Assembly (NCBI RefSeq): GCF_026167545.1
Contig: NZ_CP110678.1
Location: 2,043,501 to 2,107,500 of the forward strand
Direction of reading: 5' to 3'
DNA length: 64,000 bases
Source: Sphingomonas sp. S1-29
GTDB taxonomy: Bacteria; Pseudomonadota; Alphaproteobacteria; Sphingomonadales; Sphingomonadaceae
Shown here: in pieces, positions 25,940 to 34,732 of the stretch
Numbering within the stretch: the stretch's first letter is position 1
How the letters are laid out: each line of letters begins with the position of its first letter
The notes under the pieces: model-generated
Databases searched by the model: none
Told to the model about the DNA's origin: nothing
What the model saw: only the letters and a program-made list of their open reading frames with translations
Position numbers and translations under genes: made by a program

Positions 25940-28216
25940 ATGTCGGCCCCTATCGACGTGGCAGCTGCGCGGGTCGATCATCTCGCGCTGATCGGCAACT
26001 TCCTGCCGCGCAAGTGCGGGCTGGCGACGTATACGACGCACACCTATCAGGCGTTGGTCGATCAGTTTCCCGACATCCAGGTCGACGTCTATGCGATGGA
26101 CGACCATCCCGGACGCTACGCCTACCCCCCCGAGGTCACGAGCAGCATCCCCGAACAGGATTTGAGCGCCTATATCGATACCGCGCGCGCGATCGAGGCG
26201 AGCGGCGCCAAGGCGCTGTGGGTGCAGCACGAATATGGCATCTATGGCGGCGCGGCGGGCGACCATCTGCTCGCATTGCTCGATCGCATCTCGCTGCCGG
26301 TCATCGTCACATTGCACACCATCCTCGAGCGCCCGAGCGCCGACGAACGCCGCGTAATGGAGGCGATCCTTCGCCGCGCGAGCAAGGTGATCGTGATGGC
26401 CGAGCGCGGTCGCGAGATTCTGCTGCGCGTCTATGGTGCGCAGCCGCGCGCGATCGCGATGATCCCGCATGGCGTTCCCGATCGCCCGCTGGTCGATCCC
26501 GATACGCTGAAGGGCCGCTTCGGCTGGGAGGGGCGCGAGGTCATCTTCACCTTCGGCCTGCTTGCCCCCAACAAGGGGATCGAGACGGTCATCGAGGCGA
26601 TGCCCGCGATCGTCGAGCGCTGCCCCAAGGCACATTATGTCGTGCTCGGCGCGACCCACCCCAATCTGGTGGCGCATGAGGGCGAGCGCTATCGCGAGAG
26701 CCTGGCGACCTTGGTCGGCGCGCTCGGCATGCAGGACCATGTCGAGTTCGTCGACGCCTTCGTCGAGCAGGACGAGCTGCTCGATTATCTCCAGGCCGCC
26801 GACATCTATGCGACGCCCTACCACAACCCCGCGCAGATCACCTCGGGCGCGCTGTCCTATGCGGTCGGCGTGGGCAAGCCGGTGGTTTCGACGCCCTATG
26901 TTCACGCGACCGAGATTCTCGCCGATCATCACGGCATCCTGGTCGATTTCCGCGATACCGAAGCCTTCGCGCGCGAAATCGGCGAACTGCTGACCGACCA
27001 GAGCCGCCGCAATCGTTTATCGCAGCGTGCCTATGCGCGCGGCCGCACGATGATCTGGCCGCGACTCGCCGAGGCGGCGATGGTCGAGCTCGAGGCGGTC
27101 ATCGCTGCGCGCCCGCGCCGCCTGCCCGGCATGGCCGTCGAATATGTCGCGCTCGCCCCCGATCTGTCGGCGGTCGAGCGAATGAGCGATGCGACCGGCA
27201 TGCTCCAGCATTCGATCTATTCGATGCCCGATCGCCGCCACGGCTATTGCATCGACGACAATGCCCGCGCGCTGATCCTGATGTGCCGGATCGATCCCTT
27301 GAGCGAGGAACAGCGCGACAAATGGACGGCGGTCTATGGCTCGTTCGTCCAGTTCGCCTGGAACCCCGACGCGCGGCGCTTCCGCAACTTCATGAACTTC
27401 GACCGGACGTGGTGCGAGGATCAGGGGTCCGAGGATTCGAACGGTCGCGCGCTCTGGGCGCTGGGCGTCACCGCGAGCGAGGCGCGCGCGCAGAAGCATC
27501 GCGACTGGGCGGGCGCGCTGTTCGACCAGACCGCGAGCATCGCCTTCGACCTTGGCAGCCCGCGCGCGCAGGCGTTCGCGATGCTGGGTGCAGCGGCGAT
27601 GGTCGAGGCGCATCCGGGGCATGGCCTCGCCACCTCGATCCTCAACCGTTTCGGCGAGCAGCTGATCGCCCTGTGCGACATCACCCGCCGCCCAGAATGG
27701 CAATGGTTCGAGATCGTGCTGGCCTATGACAATGCGCGGATGCCCGAGGCGCTGATCCGCGCGGGGCATGCGCTTGGTCGCCCCGAATTCGTCCAATGCG
27801 GGATCGAGACGCTCGAATGGATCGTCGAGCGCCAGACCTCGCCCAGCGGGCGTTTTCGCGCGGTGGGCACCGAGAGCTTCGGCCGCCCCTTCGCCGATCC
27901 GCTGCCGTTCGACCAGCAGCCGCTCGAGGCGCAGGCGACGGTCGATGCTTGCTCGGCGGCGTTCGTGGCGACGGGTGATCGCAAATGGATCGCCGAGGGG
28001 CTCAAGGCCTATCGCTGGTATCTGGGGGCCAACGACCTCGATCTGCCGCTGGCGACCAGCCAGGACGGCGGCTGTTTCGATGGACTCCAGCCCAATGGTT
28101 TGAACCGCAATCAGGGCGCCGAATCGATTTTGGCGCTCCAATTGGCCAATTGCGCAATTTCCTCCCTTTCAAAAGCAGCCGAATCCATGGCAGACCCGCC
28201 GCGCGCCGTAGCATGA
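25940..28216 (+). CDS. GT4 glycosyltransferase fused to a C-terminal toroid-like domain
   Basis: A 758-residue two-part protein. Residues about 1-390 form a GT-B glycosyltransferase of family 4, with an N-terminal LIGNFLPRKCGLATYTTH, the linker-adjacent IFTFGLLAPNKGIETVIEAM and a donor-site region DIYATPYHNPAQITSGALSY. Residues about 400-750 look like a helical (alpha/alpha) barrel of the kind found in glycosidases and phosphorylases: HGYCIDDNARALILM, EDSNGRALWALGVTA and GLNRNQGAESILALQLA; I cannot name its family. An AGGGA-type site (GGAGGGAAACGG) precedes ATG 25940. The GH130 gene follows after 34 bp, so both probably act on one oligosaccharide. Confidence 0.85.
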   Translation: MSAPIDVAAARVDHLALIGNFLPRKCGLATYTTHTYQALVDQFPDIQVDVYAMDDHPGRYAYPPEVTSSIPEQDLSAYIDTARAIEASGAKALWVQHEYGIYGGAAGDHLLALLDRISLPVIVTLHTILERPSADERRVMEAILRRASKVIVMAERGREILLRVYGAQPRAIAMIPHGVPDRPLVDPDTLKGRFGWEGREVIFTFGLLAPNKGIETVIEAMPAIVERCPKAHYVVLGATHPNLVAHEGERYRESLATLVGALGMQDHVEFVDAFVEQDELLDYLQAADIYATPYHNPAQITSGALSYAVGVGKPVVSTPYVHATEILADHHGILVDFRDTEAFAREIGELLTDQSRRNRLSQRAYARGRTMIWPRLAEAAMVELEAVIAARPRRLPGMAVEYVALAPDLSAVERMSDATGMLQHSIYSMPDRRHGYCIDDNARALILMCRIDPLSEEQRDKWTAVYGSFVQFAWNPDARRFRNFMNFDRTWCEDQGSEDSNGRALWALGVTASEARAQKHRDWAGALFDQTASIAFDLGSPRAQAFAMLGAAAMVEAHPGHGLATSILNRFGEQLIALCDITRRPEWQWFEIVLAYDNARMPEALIRAGHALGRPEFVQCGIETLEWIVERQTSPSGRFRAVGTESFGRPFADPLPFDQQPLEAQATVDACSAAFVATGDRKWIAEGLKAYRWYLGANDLDLPLATSQDGGCFDGLQPNGLNRNQGAESILALQLANCAISSLSKAAESMADPPRAVA

Positions 28217-28250
28217 TGTAAACGGCGTTCGGCCTTTAGGGGGGCGGGAC

Positions 28251-29531
28251 TTGCTCGATTTGTTTAACCACGAGCTTCGGCTCCATGCCGATCCCTCGCG
28301 CGTGGTGGTGCGTCCGTTTCATATCGCCTGGCAATCGAACGGCTCGGCGCCCAGCCGCACCGAGCGGCTGGTGCGCGAAGTGCTCGACATGTCGCCGGGG
28401 GAGGCGCGTGCGCAACTGCGCGCGGTGCTCAAGGATTTCGAGGCGCGGCATTGGCAGACGCGCCGCGTCTTCATGACCCGCTATGAGGAGATCGAGGCGC
28501 TGCTCGGGCTCGACGGCGCCAATATCTCCGACGAGAAGCGCCAGCTGATCGGCGCCTATTTCTGCCACGAATATAGCTATGCCGCCGCCGCGCTGATGAA
28601 CCCCAGCGCGGTGCCGCATTACGACCAGACCGGCATGCCCGAGGGATCGCTCCGCATCCTGATGTCGCTGCGCGCGGTGGGCGAAGGCCATATCTCGTCG
28701 GTGGCGTTCCGCGAGGGGATCATCACCGCCGACAGTGAATTCACCTTGGCCCCCGAACCTCCTTTCGCCACCGCCGCCGACACCCATGGCGACGAACAGG
28801 CGATGCCCGAGGGCGAGGTGACGGTGTTCCGCCACCGCGATTCGACGCTGTCGGGAACGGTGATCTTCCCGATCACCAAGGCGCAGTCGAACGGCCTGGA
28901 AGACATGCGGCTGGTCAATTTTACGCATGAGGACGGCAGCGTCGAATGGATCGGCACCTACACCGCGTATAACGGCTCGGTCATCCAGTCCGAACTGCTG
29001 CGCACCCGCGATTTCCGCAGCTTCGATCTGGTGCCGATGACGGGCAGCGCCGCGCGCAACAAGGGCATGGGACTGTTCCCGCGCAAGGTGGGCGGCGAAT
29101 ATATGATGATCGGCCGGCAGGACGGCGAAAATCTGTTCCTGATCAAGTCCGACACGCTGACCGATTGGGGCGAAGGCGAATTGCTGCTCAAGCCGCAATA
29201 TCCCTGGGAGTTCGTCCAGATCGGCAATTGCGGCCCGCCGATCGAGATCGCCGAGGGCTGGCTGCTGCTGACGCATGGAGTCGGCGCGATGCGCAAATAT
29301 TCGATCGGCGCGGTGCTGCTCGACAAGGACGATCCCTCGATGGTGATCGGCCGGACGTCGCGCCCGATCCTGGCGGCCGCCGACCAGGATCGCGAAGGCT
29401 ATGTCCCCAACGTCGTCTATTCGTGCGGCGCGCTCAAGCACGGCGAGAATCTGTTCATTCCTTATGGCGTCGCCGATTCCTCGGTGGCGTTCGCCTCGGT
29501 GCCGATCCAGTCGTTGCTCGATGTGATGTAG
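28251..29531 (+). CDS. GH130 family glycosidase/phosphorylase
   Basis: A 426-residue protein with the five-bladed propeller pattern of GH130, a family of inverting beta-mannoside phosphorylases and hydrolases. Visible blocks are VVVRPFHIAWQSNG, FMTRYEEIEALL, the conserved GLEDMRLVNFTHEDGS with the catalytic-region acidic residues, and ILAAADQDREGYVPNVVYSCG. The gene begins with a TTG at 28251 right after GGGGGCGGGAC; no better in-frame ATG is available before the conserved start LDLFNHELRLHADPSRV. It follows the GT4-toroid gene closely. Donor and product (possibly a mannose-containing storage or protective glycan) are inferred only. Confidence 0.88.
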   Translation: MLDLFNHELRLHADPSRVVVRPFHIAWQSNGSAPSRTERLVREVLDMSPGEARAQLRAVLKDFEARHWQTRRVFMTRYEEIEALLGLDGANISDEKRQLIGAYFCHEYSYAAAALMNPSAVPHYDQTGMPEGSLRILMSLRAVGEGHISSVAFREGIITADSEFTLAPEPPFATAADTHGDEQAMPEGEVTVFRHRDSTLSGTVIFPITKAQSNGLEDMRLVNFTHEDGSVEWIGTYTAYNGSVIQSELLRTRDFRSFDLVPMTGSAARNKGMGLFPRKVGGEYMMIGRQDGENLFLIKSDTLTDWGEGELLLKPQYPWEFVQIGNCGPPIEIAEGWLLLTHGVGAMRKYSIGAVLLDKDDPSMVIGRTSRPILAAADQDREGYVPNVVYSCGALKHGENLFIPYGVADSSVAFASVPIQSLLDVM

Positions 29532-29585
29532 CCCCGCGCCCGGTATCGGTTGCCCCCGCCCCGCCCGATACCCTAGAGCCGCGCG

Positions 29586-30458
29586 ATGAACGATACACGA
29601 GTACCATCGCGCATGTTCCGCCGGGCGGACGAGGATGCGCAGACCGCCCGCACTGGCAGCCACACCCCGCAGACCGAGCATCCCGCCTATCAGCTGGCGT
29701 TCCAGGACCTCGATTTCCTGTTGCGCGAGGATCTGCGGCCGATCCGCTTCCAGCTCGAATTGCTCAAGCCGACCCTGCTGCTCGACGAGGCCAAGATCGC
29801 CTCGATGCTGGTGATGTACGGTTCGGCGCGGATCCCCGAGCCCGAAAAGGCCAAGGCGCTGTTCGAGCTCGCCGCCGACGACAAGGCGCGCGCGATCGCG
29901 CAGCGGCTGGTCGACAAGTCGAAATATTACGACGTCGCGCGCGAGCTGGCGCGGCTCGCCAGCGCCTTCCCGCGCGATGAAGACGGCAATCGCCATTTCG
30001 TGGTGTGCTCGGGCGGCGGGCCTTCGATCATGGAGGCTGCCAATCGCGGCGCCGCCGATGTCGGCGCCGAATCGGTCGGGCTCAACATCGTGCTGCCGCA
30101 CGAACAGGCGCCCAACGCCTATGTCACCCCGTCGCTGTCGATGCAGTTCCACTATTTCGCGCTGCGCAAGATGCACTTCCTGCTGCGCGCGCGCGCGGTG
30201 GCGGTGTTCCCCGGCGGGTTCGGGACGTTCGACGAATCGTTCGAGCTGCTGACGCTGATCCAGACCGGCAAGATCGAGCGGATGCCGGTGCTGTTCTACG
30301 GCCGCGAATTCTGGGAGCGCGTCGTGAGCTTCGAGGCGTTGTGCGAGGAGGGCGTGATCTCCGAGCGCGACCTCGACCTCATCACCTTCGTCGAGACGGC
30401 GGAGGAGGGCTGGCGCGTGGTGCAGGATTTCTGGGCGGCGAAAGACGCCGAGGGCTGA
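29586..30458 (+). CDS. LOG-family Rossmann-fold nucleotide nucleosidase
   Basis: A 290-residue protein of the LOG / lysine-decarboxylase-like family, whose members hydrolyse nucleoside 5'-monophosphates (cytokinin-activating LOG, PpnN). The family motifs are CSGGGPSIMEAANRGAADVG (about residues 141-160) and FPGGFGTFDESFELLTLIQ, the PGGxGTxxE signature. An N-terminal region of about 100 residues with EHPAYQLAFQDLDFLL precedes the core, longer than plant LOG enzymes. The exact substrate is unknown. It lies 54 bp after the GH130 gene on the same strand and may share its transcript. Confidence 0.85.
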   Translation: MNDTRVPSRMFRRADEDAQTARTGSHTPQTEHPAYQLAFQDLDFLLREDLRPIRFQLELLKPTLLLDEAKIASMLVMYGSARIPEPEKAKALFELAADDKARAIAQRLVDKSKYYDVARELARLASAFPRDEDGNRHFVVCSGGGPSIMEAANRGAADVGAESVGLNIVLPHEQAPNAYVTPSLSMQFHYFALRKMHFLLRARAVAVFPGGFGTFDESFELLTLIQTGKIERMPVLFYGREFWERVVSFEALCEEGVISERDLDLITFVETAEEGWRVVQDFWAAKDAEG

Positions 30459-30468
30459 ACCTCAAAAG

Positions 30469-30595
30469 CCCTCTCCCCTCCGGGGAGAGGGTTGGGAGAG
30501 GGGCTGTCATGAAGCGCATCGCTCCTCTGCCCCTCTCCCGACCTTCCCCCGGCATTCGCCGGGGTCGGCCACCCTCTCCCCGGCGGAGAGAGGGC
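30469..30595. repeat. Family B two-hairpin repeat with an extra hairpin
   Basis: The element has hairpin CCCTCTCCCCTCCGGGGAGA with following GGG, inner arms GGGAGAGGGGCTGT and CTGCCCCTCTCCC, and a second terminal hairpin CCCTCTCCCCGGCGGAGAGAGGG. Unlike the 5486-5581 copy, it carries an additional CCCCCGGCATTCGCCGGGG hairpin in the right half. It fills the convergent junction between the LOG gene and the cytochrome c gene. Confidence 0.8.
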
Positions 30596-30605
30596 TAAAA
30601 AAGGC

Positions 30606-31307
30606 TTACTTGACCTTCGCGGCCTCTTCGGCGGCGGCAGGATCCTGCGACGGTGCGCCGGGCGCGGGGGTCGAGCGGTTCGCCATGTCGGCGGTCGGCG
30701 CTTCGGTCGCGACGTTGGCGGCGGCGTCGGTCTGGTTCGCGGTCGCGGCTTCGTCGGTGCTCGCACCCGCCTCTGCGCCCGCGGCAGGCGCTGCCGGCAG
30801 CGGCAGGTTCGAGCCTTGCGCGTTCAGATACGCGATCACGTTGGCGCGCTCCTGGTCGTTCGACAGGCCCGCGAAGCTCATCTTGGTACCCGGCGCGTAT
30901 TTGCGCGGGCTGAGCAGCCATTCGTTCATCGCGTCGAAGGTCCAATTGCCTGCAATGCCCTTCAGCACGTCCGAATAGGGGAAGCCGGGCTTGCCGCCGT
31001 GCGGCTGGCCAAGGACACCATACAGGTTCGGGCCGATCCCGGCGGCGCCACCCTGGTTGATCGAGTGGCACGAGGCGCATTTCGAGAACGACTTCTCACC
31101 CGCGGCGACGTCGGCGCTGGCGAGCAGCGTGGCGATCGGCACGGCTGCCGCAGCCGCCGCGCCTTCTTCGACGACGCCCTCGATCGGGTAGCCCATCGTT
31201 TCGGGGCGGCCGCCGTGGAAGATCATGCCGCTTGCGATCGTCAGCCCGAGTGCTGCGGTGCAACCGGCCAGGGCCCAGCCGGCGATCGTATTGGTGCGAT
31301 TATCCAT
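30606..31307 (-). CDS. Membrane-anchored c-type cytochrome (CycM-like)
   Basis: A 233-residue protein with an uncleaved N-terminal membrane helix (about 8-28, GWALAGCTAALGLTIASGM), a short linker and one class I cytochrome c domain. The heme site is CASCH (77-81) and the axial Met is probably M143 in GTKMSFAG. GIGPNLYGVLG and a C-terminal helix AYLNAQ complete the fold. Residues about 165-233 form an Ala/Pro/Thr/Glu-rich tail that is not part of the heme domain. Such CycM-type proteins shuttle electrons from bc1 to cytochrome c oxidase at the periplasmic face. Divergent from pheA. Confidence 0.92.
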   Translation of the reverse strand: MDNRTNTIAGWALAGCTAALGLTIASGMIFHGGRPETMGYPIEGVVEEGAAAAAAVPIATLLASADVAAGEKSFSKCASCHSINQGGAAGIGPNLYGVLGQPHGGKPGFPYSDVLKGIAGNWTFDAMNEWLLSPRKYAPGTKMSFAGLSNDQERANVIAYLNAQGSNLPLPAAPAAGAEAGASTDEAATANQTDAAANVATEAPTADMANRSTPAPGAPSQDPAAAEEAAKVK

Positions 31308-31423
31308 TGCGCTGCCGAAAACTCTTCAACGAGGGGAAAGGTGGGGTCCCTTTAGATTGGCTTTCCCGGCACGGCAAGCCGCGCTTGCCCGGCGGCGAAC
31401 CGCCCGATAGGCGCAAGCGCACC

Positions 31424-32314
31424 ATGGAAAGCTATGCCGCCCCCGCCCGCCCGCTGGTCGAAGCGATGACCGCCGCCGCCGCCGCCGACCCTGCGCGCGC
31501 GGTCGCGTTCCAGGGCGCGCCCGGCGCCAACAGCCATGTCGCAGCGCGCGAGGCATTCCCCGACGGCCTGCCGCTGCCCTGCTTCGACTTCGCCGATGCG
31601 ATCGACGCGGTGCGCGAGGCGCGCGCCGATTGCGCGATCATCCCGATCGAGAATTCGCTCCACGGCCGCGTCGCCGACATCCATTTCCTGCTGCCCGAAT
31701 CGGGGCTGGTGATCACCGGCGAGCATTTCCTGACGATCCGCCACACGCTGATGGGGCTGGGGACGCGCGACGAGGTCCGCGAGGCGATGAGCCACCCGCA
31801 GGCGCTGGGCCAGTGCCGCCACTGGCTGCGCGCGCACGCTATCCAGCAGAAATCCTACCCCGATACCGCGGGTGCCGCAGCGATGGTCGCCGAACTCGGC
31901 GACCCACGCATCGCCGCGCTCGCGCCGGCGGCGGCGGCCGAGCTGTACGGGCTGCGGATCCTTGCCGACGACATCGCCGATGCCGACCACAACATGACCC
32001 GCTTCGTCGTGCTGGCGCGCGGATCGAAGCCGATCGTCACCGACGGCGCGATCATGACGACGCTGATCTTCGAGGTGAAGAACGTCCCCGCCGCGCTCTA
32101 CAAGGCGATGGGCGGGTTCGCGACCAACGGGGTCAACATGACCAAGCTAGAAAGCTACCAGCGCGGCGGCAGCTTCGCCGCGACCGAATTCTATGCCGAT
32201 ATCGAGGGGCGGCCGGGCGACGCCAATGTCGATCGCGCGCTCGAGGAGCTCGGCTTCCATTCGAAATGGCTACGCGTGCTGGGGTCGTATCCGCAGGCGC
32301 GGTCGCGGGGGTAG
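31424..32314 (+). CDS. pheA: Prephenate dehydratase (monofunctional)
   Basis: The enzyme converts prephenate to phenylpyruvate in phenylalanine synthesis. The 296-residue product has no chorismate mutase domain. The catalytic domain shows VAFQGAPGANSHVAA, IIPIENSLHGRVADIHFLL and the TRF catalytic motif in DADHNMTRFVVLARG. A C-terminal ACT domain (about 205-285, with ATNGVNMTKLESY) should bind phenylalanine for feedback control. The frame is open upstream to 31232, but ATG 31424 gives a normal N-terminus. Confidence 0.94.
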   Translation: MESYAAPARPLVEAMTAAAAADPARAVAFQGAPGANSHVAAREAFPDGLPLPCFDFADAIDAVREARADCAIIPIENSLHGRVADIHFLLPESGLVITGEHFLTIRHTLMGLGTRDEVREAMSHPQALGQCRHWLRAHAIQQKSYPDTAGAAAMVAELGDPRIAALAPAAAAELYGLRILADDIADADHNMTRFVVLARGSKPIVTDGAIMTTLIFEVKNVPAALYKAMGGFATNGVNMTKLESYQRGGSFAATEFYADIEGRPGDANVDRALEELGFHSKWLRVLGSYPQARSRG

Positions 32315-32344
32315 GCGGAGGCGAGGCGCGAGGCCGGATTGTTC

Positions 32345-32523
32345 GCGCAGAGGCGCAGAGGACGCCGAGCTACAGACAAGGCAGCCCCCCAATATCGTCA
32401 CCCCAGCGAAAGCTGGGGTCCAGAGCCGCAAGGCGCGCGCTCACATACGGGAGACCCCAGCTTTCGCTGGGGTGACGGGCTGGCTAAGCCCGCACTTCCT
32501 CAGCGTCCTCTGCGCCTCTGCGC
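32345..32523. repeat. Nested composite palindrome (family C inside a longer inverted repeat)
   Basis: A perfect 21-bp outer inverted repeat, GCGCAGAGGCGCAGAGGACG plus C at 32345-32365 and its complement at 32503-32523, encloses a family C element (GTCACCCCAGCGAAAGCTGG from 32397 and its inverse ending at 32476). The right outer arm overlaps the end of nudC and encodes most of its C-terminal tail. The arrangement suggests one repeat inserted within another. Confidence 0.85.
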
Positions 32524-33392
32524 GGATCCCCCTCCAACCAAGCCTCGAGCAACGTATGCGCGATCGCATAAGCCGGCGGCGCCACAAACCGCGCGCCCTC
32601 CACCCCCGCCATCGCCGCAGCCACCTCGTCGCGCGTCGCCCAGAACGCATCCTCGAGCTCGGCGCGATCGAGCGTCAGCGAATCATCGTCCGCCACCGCG
32701 GTGCACGCGATCATCAGCGACGAGGGGAACGGCCAGGGCTGGCTCGCGACATAGCGGACGTCGCGCACCCGCACGCCTGCTTCCTCGAGCGTCTCGCGCG
32801 CCACCGCTTCCTCGATCGATTCGCCAGGCTCGACGAACCCCGCGAGCCCCGAATAGCGCCCCGCCGGCCAGCCGGGCCCGCGCGCCAGCAGCACCCGCCC
32901 GCGGCATTCGGTGAGCATGATCACCACCGGATCGGTGCGCGGGAAATGCTGTGCGCCGCATTCTGGGCAAGACCGTGCCCAGCCGCCCTTGATCGGCGCG
33001 GTGCCGGTGCCGCACACCGCGCAGCAGCGGTGGCGGACATGCCAGTCGACCAGGCTGCGCGCCGCGGCATAGAGCGCCATTTCCTCGCGCGGCAGCACCC
33101 CCAGCAGCGCGAACAGCTCGGGCGGGCGCGGGCCGCTGGCGGGTGCATCGGGCGCGAGCGCGGCGAAATGCGGGGTGCCGTCGATCAGCCCGAGCAACAG
33201 CAACTCGCCTCCAGCCGGTGCGTCGGCGAGCGTGCGCCACACCAGCCGGTCGCGTTCGACCACCGGATTCAGCCCGTCGAGCACCAGCAGCCGCGCGCGC
33301 GGATCGCGCGTGGCTGCCGCCAGCGCCTCGGCATCTCCCCTCAATCGATCGGCGCGATCGATCGTCGCGCCGGTAAAGCCCGGTGGAGTCAC
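32484..33392 (-). CDS. nudC: NAD+ diphosphatase NudC (NADH pyrophosphatase / deNADding enzyme)
   Basis: NudC hydrolyses NAD(H) to NMN(H) and AMP and removes NAD caps from RNA. The 302-residue product has the zinc ribbon (CCAVCG and CPECG, Cys 123-127 and 142-145), the Nudix box GFVEPGESIEEAVARETLEEAG within 185-207, and the subfamily motif SQPWPFPSS just after it. The last about 15 residues (GDPRRGAEDAEEVRA) are encoded by the arm of a palindromic repeat and are probably an accretion. The GTG start at 33392 overlaps the stop of the upstream serine hydrolase (GTGA). Confidence 0.94.
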   Translation of the reverse strand: MTPPGFTGATIDRADRLRGDAEALAAATRDPRARLLVLDGLNPVVERDRLVWRTLADAPAGGELLLLGLIDGTPHFAALAPDAPASGPRPPELFALLGVLPREEMALYAAARSLVDWHVRHRCCAVCGTGTAPIKGGWARSCPECGAQHFPRTDPVVIMLTECRGRVLLARGPGWPAGRYSGLAGFVEPGESIEEAVARETLEEAGVRVRDVRYVASQPWPFPSSLMIACTAVADDDSLTLDRAELEDAFWATRDEVAAAMAGVEGARFVAPPAYAIAHTLLEAWLEGDPRRGAEDAEEVRA

Positions 33393-34732
33393 CGACGCGG
33401 GCGGCTGGTCGCCAGGTCGGTATAGGCGGCGCGCACGACGTCGGCGCGCAGCGGCCAGCGGTCGGCGGGGAAGTAATTGACCATCGCGGTGCCGCGCACC
33501 TGGTTCTTGGGATCAACCCAGGCGATCGTGCCCGCCGCGCCGCCCCAGCCATAGGTGCCCGCCCCCGGGCCACCGCCGGGCGCGTCGGTCAGCGTCACCG
33601 ATCCGCCCGCGCCATAGCCGCTCGTCGGCCCCGCGCTGCCGCCGGTGGTGCCCGCGACGCTGCCATAGCTCACCCCCTTGGGCAGCAGGTTCGACATCGC
33701 CAGCATCGCGGTTTCGCGCTTCATCAGCCGGCGACCGTCGAGCTCGCCATAATTCTGCAGCATGTGCAGGAAGCGATCATAATCGCGCGCCGACATCACC
33801 AGCCCCGCCCCGCCATAGGGAAACGAGGGCGGATCGAGGAAGGTCGAGCGCGCTGCCGGATCACCCGGGATCAGATTGTCGCCCGCCCAGATATAATTGT
33901 CGGCGAACCGCCCGACTTCGCTGCCGGGCACGGTGAAATAGCTCGAATTCATCGCCAGCGGCTGGAAGATCCGCGTCGCGACGAAGCGATCGAAGGGCAT
34001 TCCCGACGCCACCTCGATCACCGCGCCCAGCACGTCGAGGCTCATCGAATAGCTCCACACCGTCCCCGGCTCGGCGATCAGCGGCAGCGTCGCGGTGCGA
34101 TCGGCGAATTCGCGCAAGCTGGGGGGCCGCACCGGCTTCACCGCGGCCTCGATCTGGCGGTTGGCGGCGAAGGGAACGAGCCCCAACCGCTCATATTCCT
34201 TGAGCAGCGGCCCCTTGGTGCTGATCGAATAGCCAAGCCCGGCGGTATGCGTCAGCAGGTGGCGCACCGTGATCGGCGTCTTGGCGGGGCGGCTCGCCAG
34301 GCTGTTTGCCGGATCGGTGAGCACCGTCATCGTCTTGAAGCCGGGAATGAAGTCGCCGATCGGCTGGTCGAGCTTCAACTTGCCTTCCTCGACCAGCATC
34401 ATCGCGGCGATCCCGGTGATCGGCTTGGTCATCGAATAGACGCGCCACAGCGTGTCGCGGCTGGTCGCCGCGGCGCCTGGCGCCATCGCGATCGTGCCCT
34501 TGGCTGTGAAGCTGGTGGGCCGATCGCCCTGGCCGATCGCCAGCACGATCCCCGGTGCCTTCTTCTCGGCGACGTAGCGCGTGGCGAGCGCCGCCATGGT
34601 CGGCATCGCGCTCGAAGCGGCGGCGGTCGCTGGCTGGCGCTGCGCCTGGACCGGAGGGGCTCCATCGACTCCGATGCACGCCACCAGCGTCATTGCCGCC
34701 GAGCCCAGCATCCAGCGCTTCACCTTCGTCAT
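33389..34732 (-). CDS. Class C beta-lactamase-like serine hydrolase (lipoprotein)
   Basis: A 447-residue secreted serine hydrolase. The nucleophile motif SMTK (Ser100, Lys103 in RVYSMTKPITG) is followed by TPITVRHLLTHTAGLGYSI and GTVWSYSMSLDVLGAVIE, matching the class C beta-lactamase / esterase EstB / D-aminopeptidase group. The signal peptide ends in a possible lipobox (LVAC, Cys19). The region after about 360 is Gly-rich (GGSAGPTSGYGAGGS). It may be an esterase; resistance activity should not be assumed. ATG 34732 overlaps the mutY stop (ATGA) and is 8 bp from GGAGG, better than ATG 34738. Confidence 0.87.
   Translation of the reverse strand: MTKVKRWMLGSAAMTLVACIGVDGAPPVQAQRQPATAAASSAMPTMAALATRYVAEKKAPGIVLAIGQGDRPTSFTAKGTIAMAPGAAATSRDTLWRVYSMTKPITGIAAMMLVEEGKLKLDQPIGDFIPGFKTMTVLTDPANSLASRPAKTPITVRHLLTHTAGLGYSISTKGPLLKEYERLGLVPFAANRQIEAAVKPVRPPSLREFADRTATLPLIAEPGTVWSYSMSLDVLGAVIEVASGMPFDRFVATRIFQPLAMNSSYFTVPGSEVGRFADNYIWAGDNLIPGDPAARSTFLDPPSFPYGGAGLVMSARDYDRFLHMLQNYGELDGRRLMKRETAMLAMSNLLPKGVSYGSVAGTTGGSAGPTSGYGAGGSVTLTDAPGGGPGAGTYGWGGAAGTIAWVDPKNQVRGTAMVNYFPADRWPLRADVVRAAYTDLATSRPRR

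Noticed and set aside
28236-30176. A 646-codon minus-strand open frame across the GH130 and LOG genes
   Set aside because: It spans two plus-strand genes with recognisable motifs and shows no domain of its own; composition is His/Arg/Asp-rich as in other antisense shadows.
33389-34732. Reading the serine hydrolase as a beta-lactamase resistance gene
   Set aside because: Only the general SxxK fold motif is seen; many class C-like proteins are esterases or peptidases, so resistance cannot be inferred.
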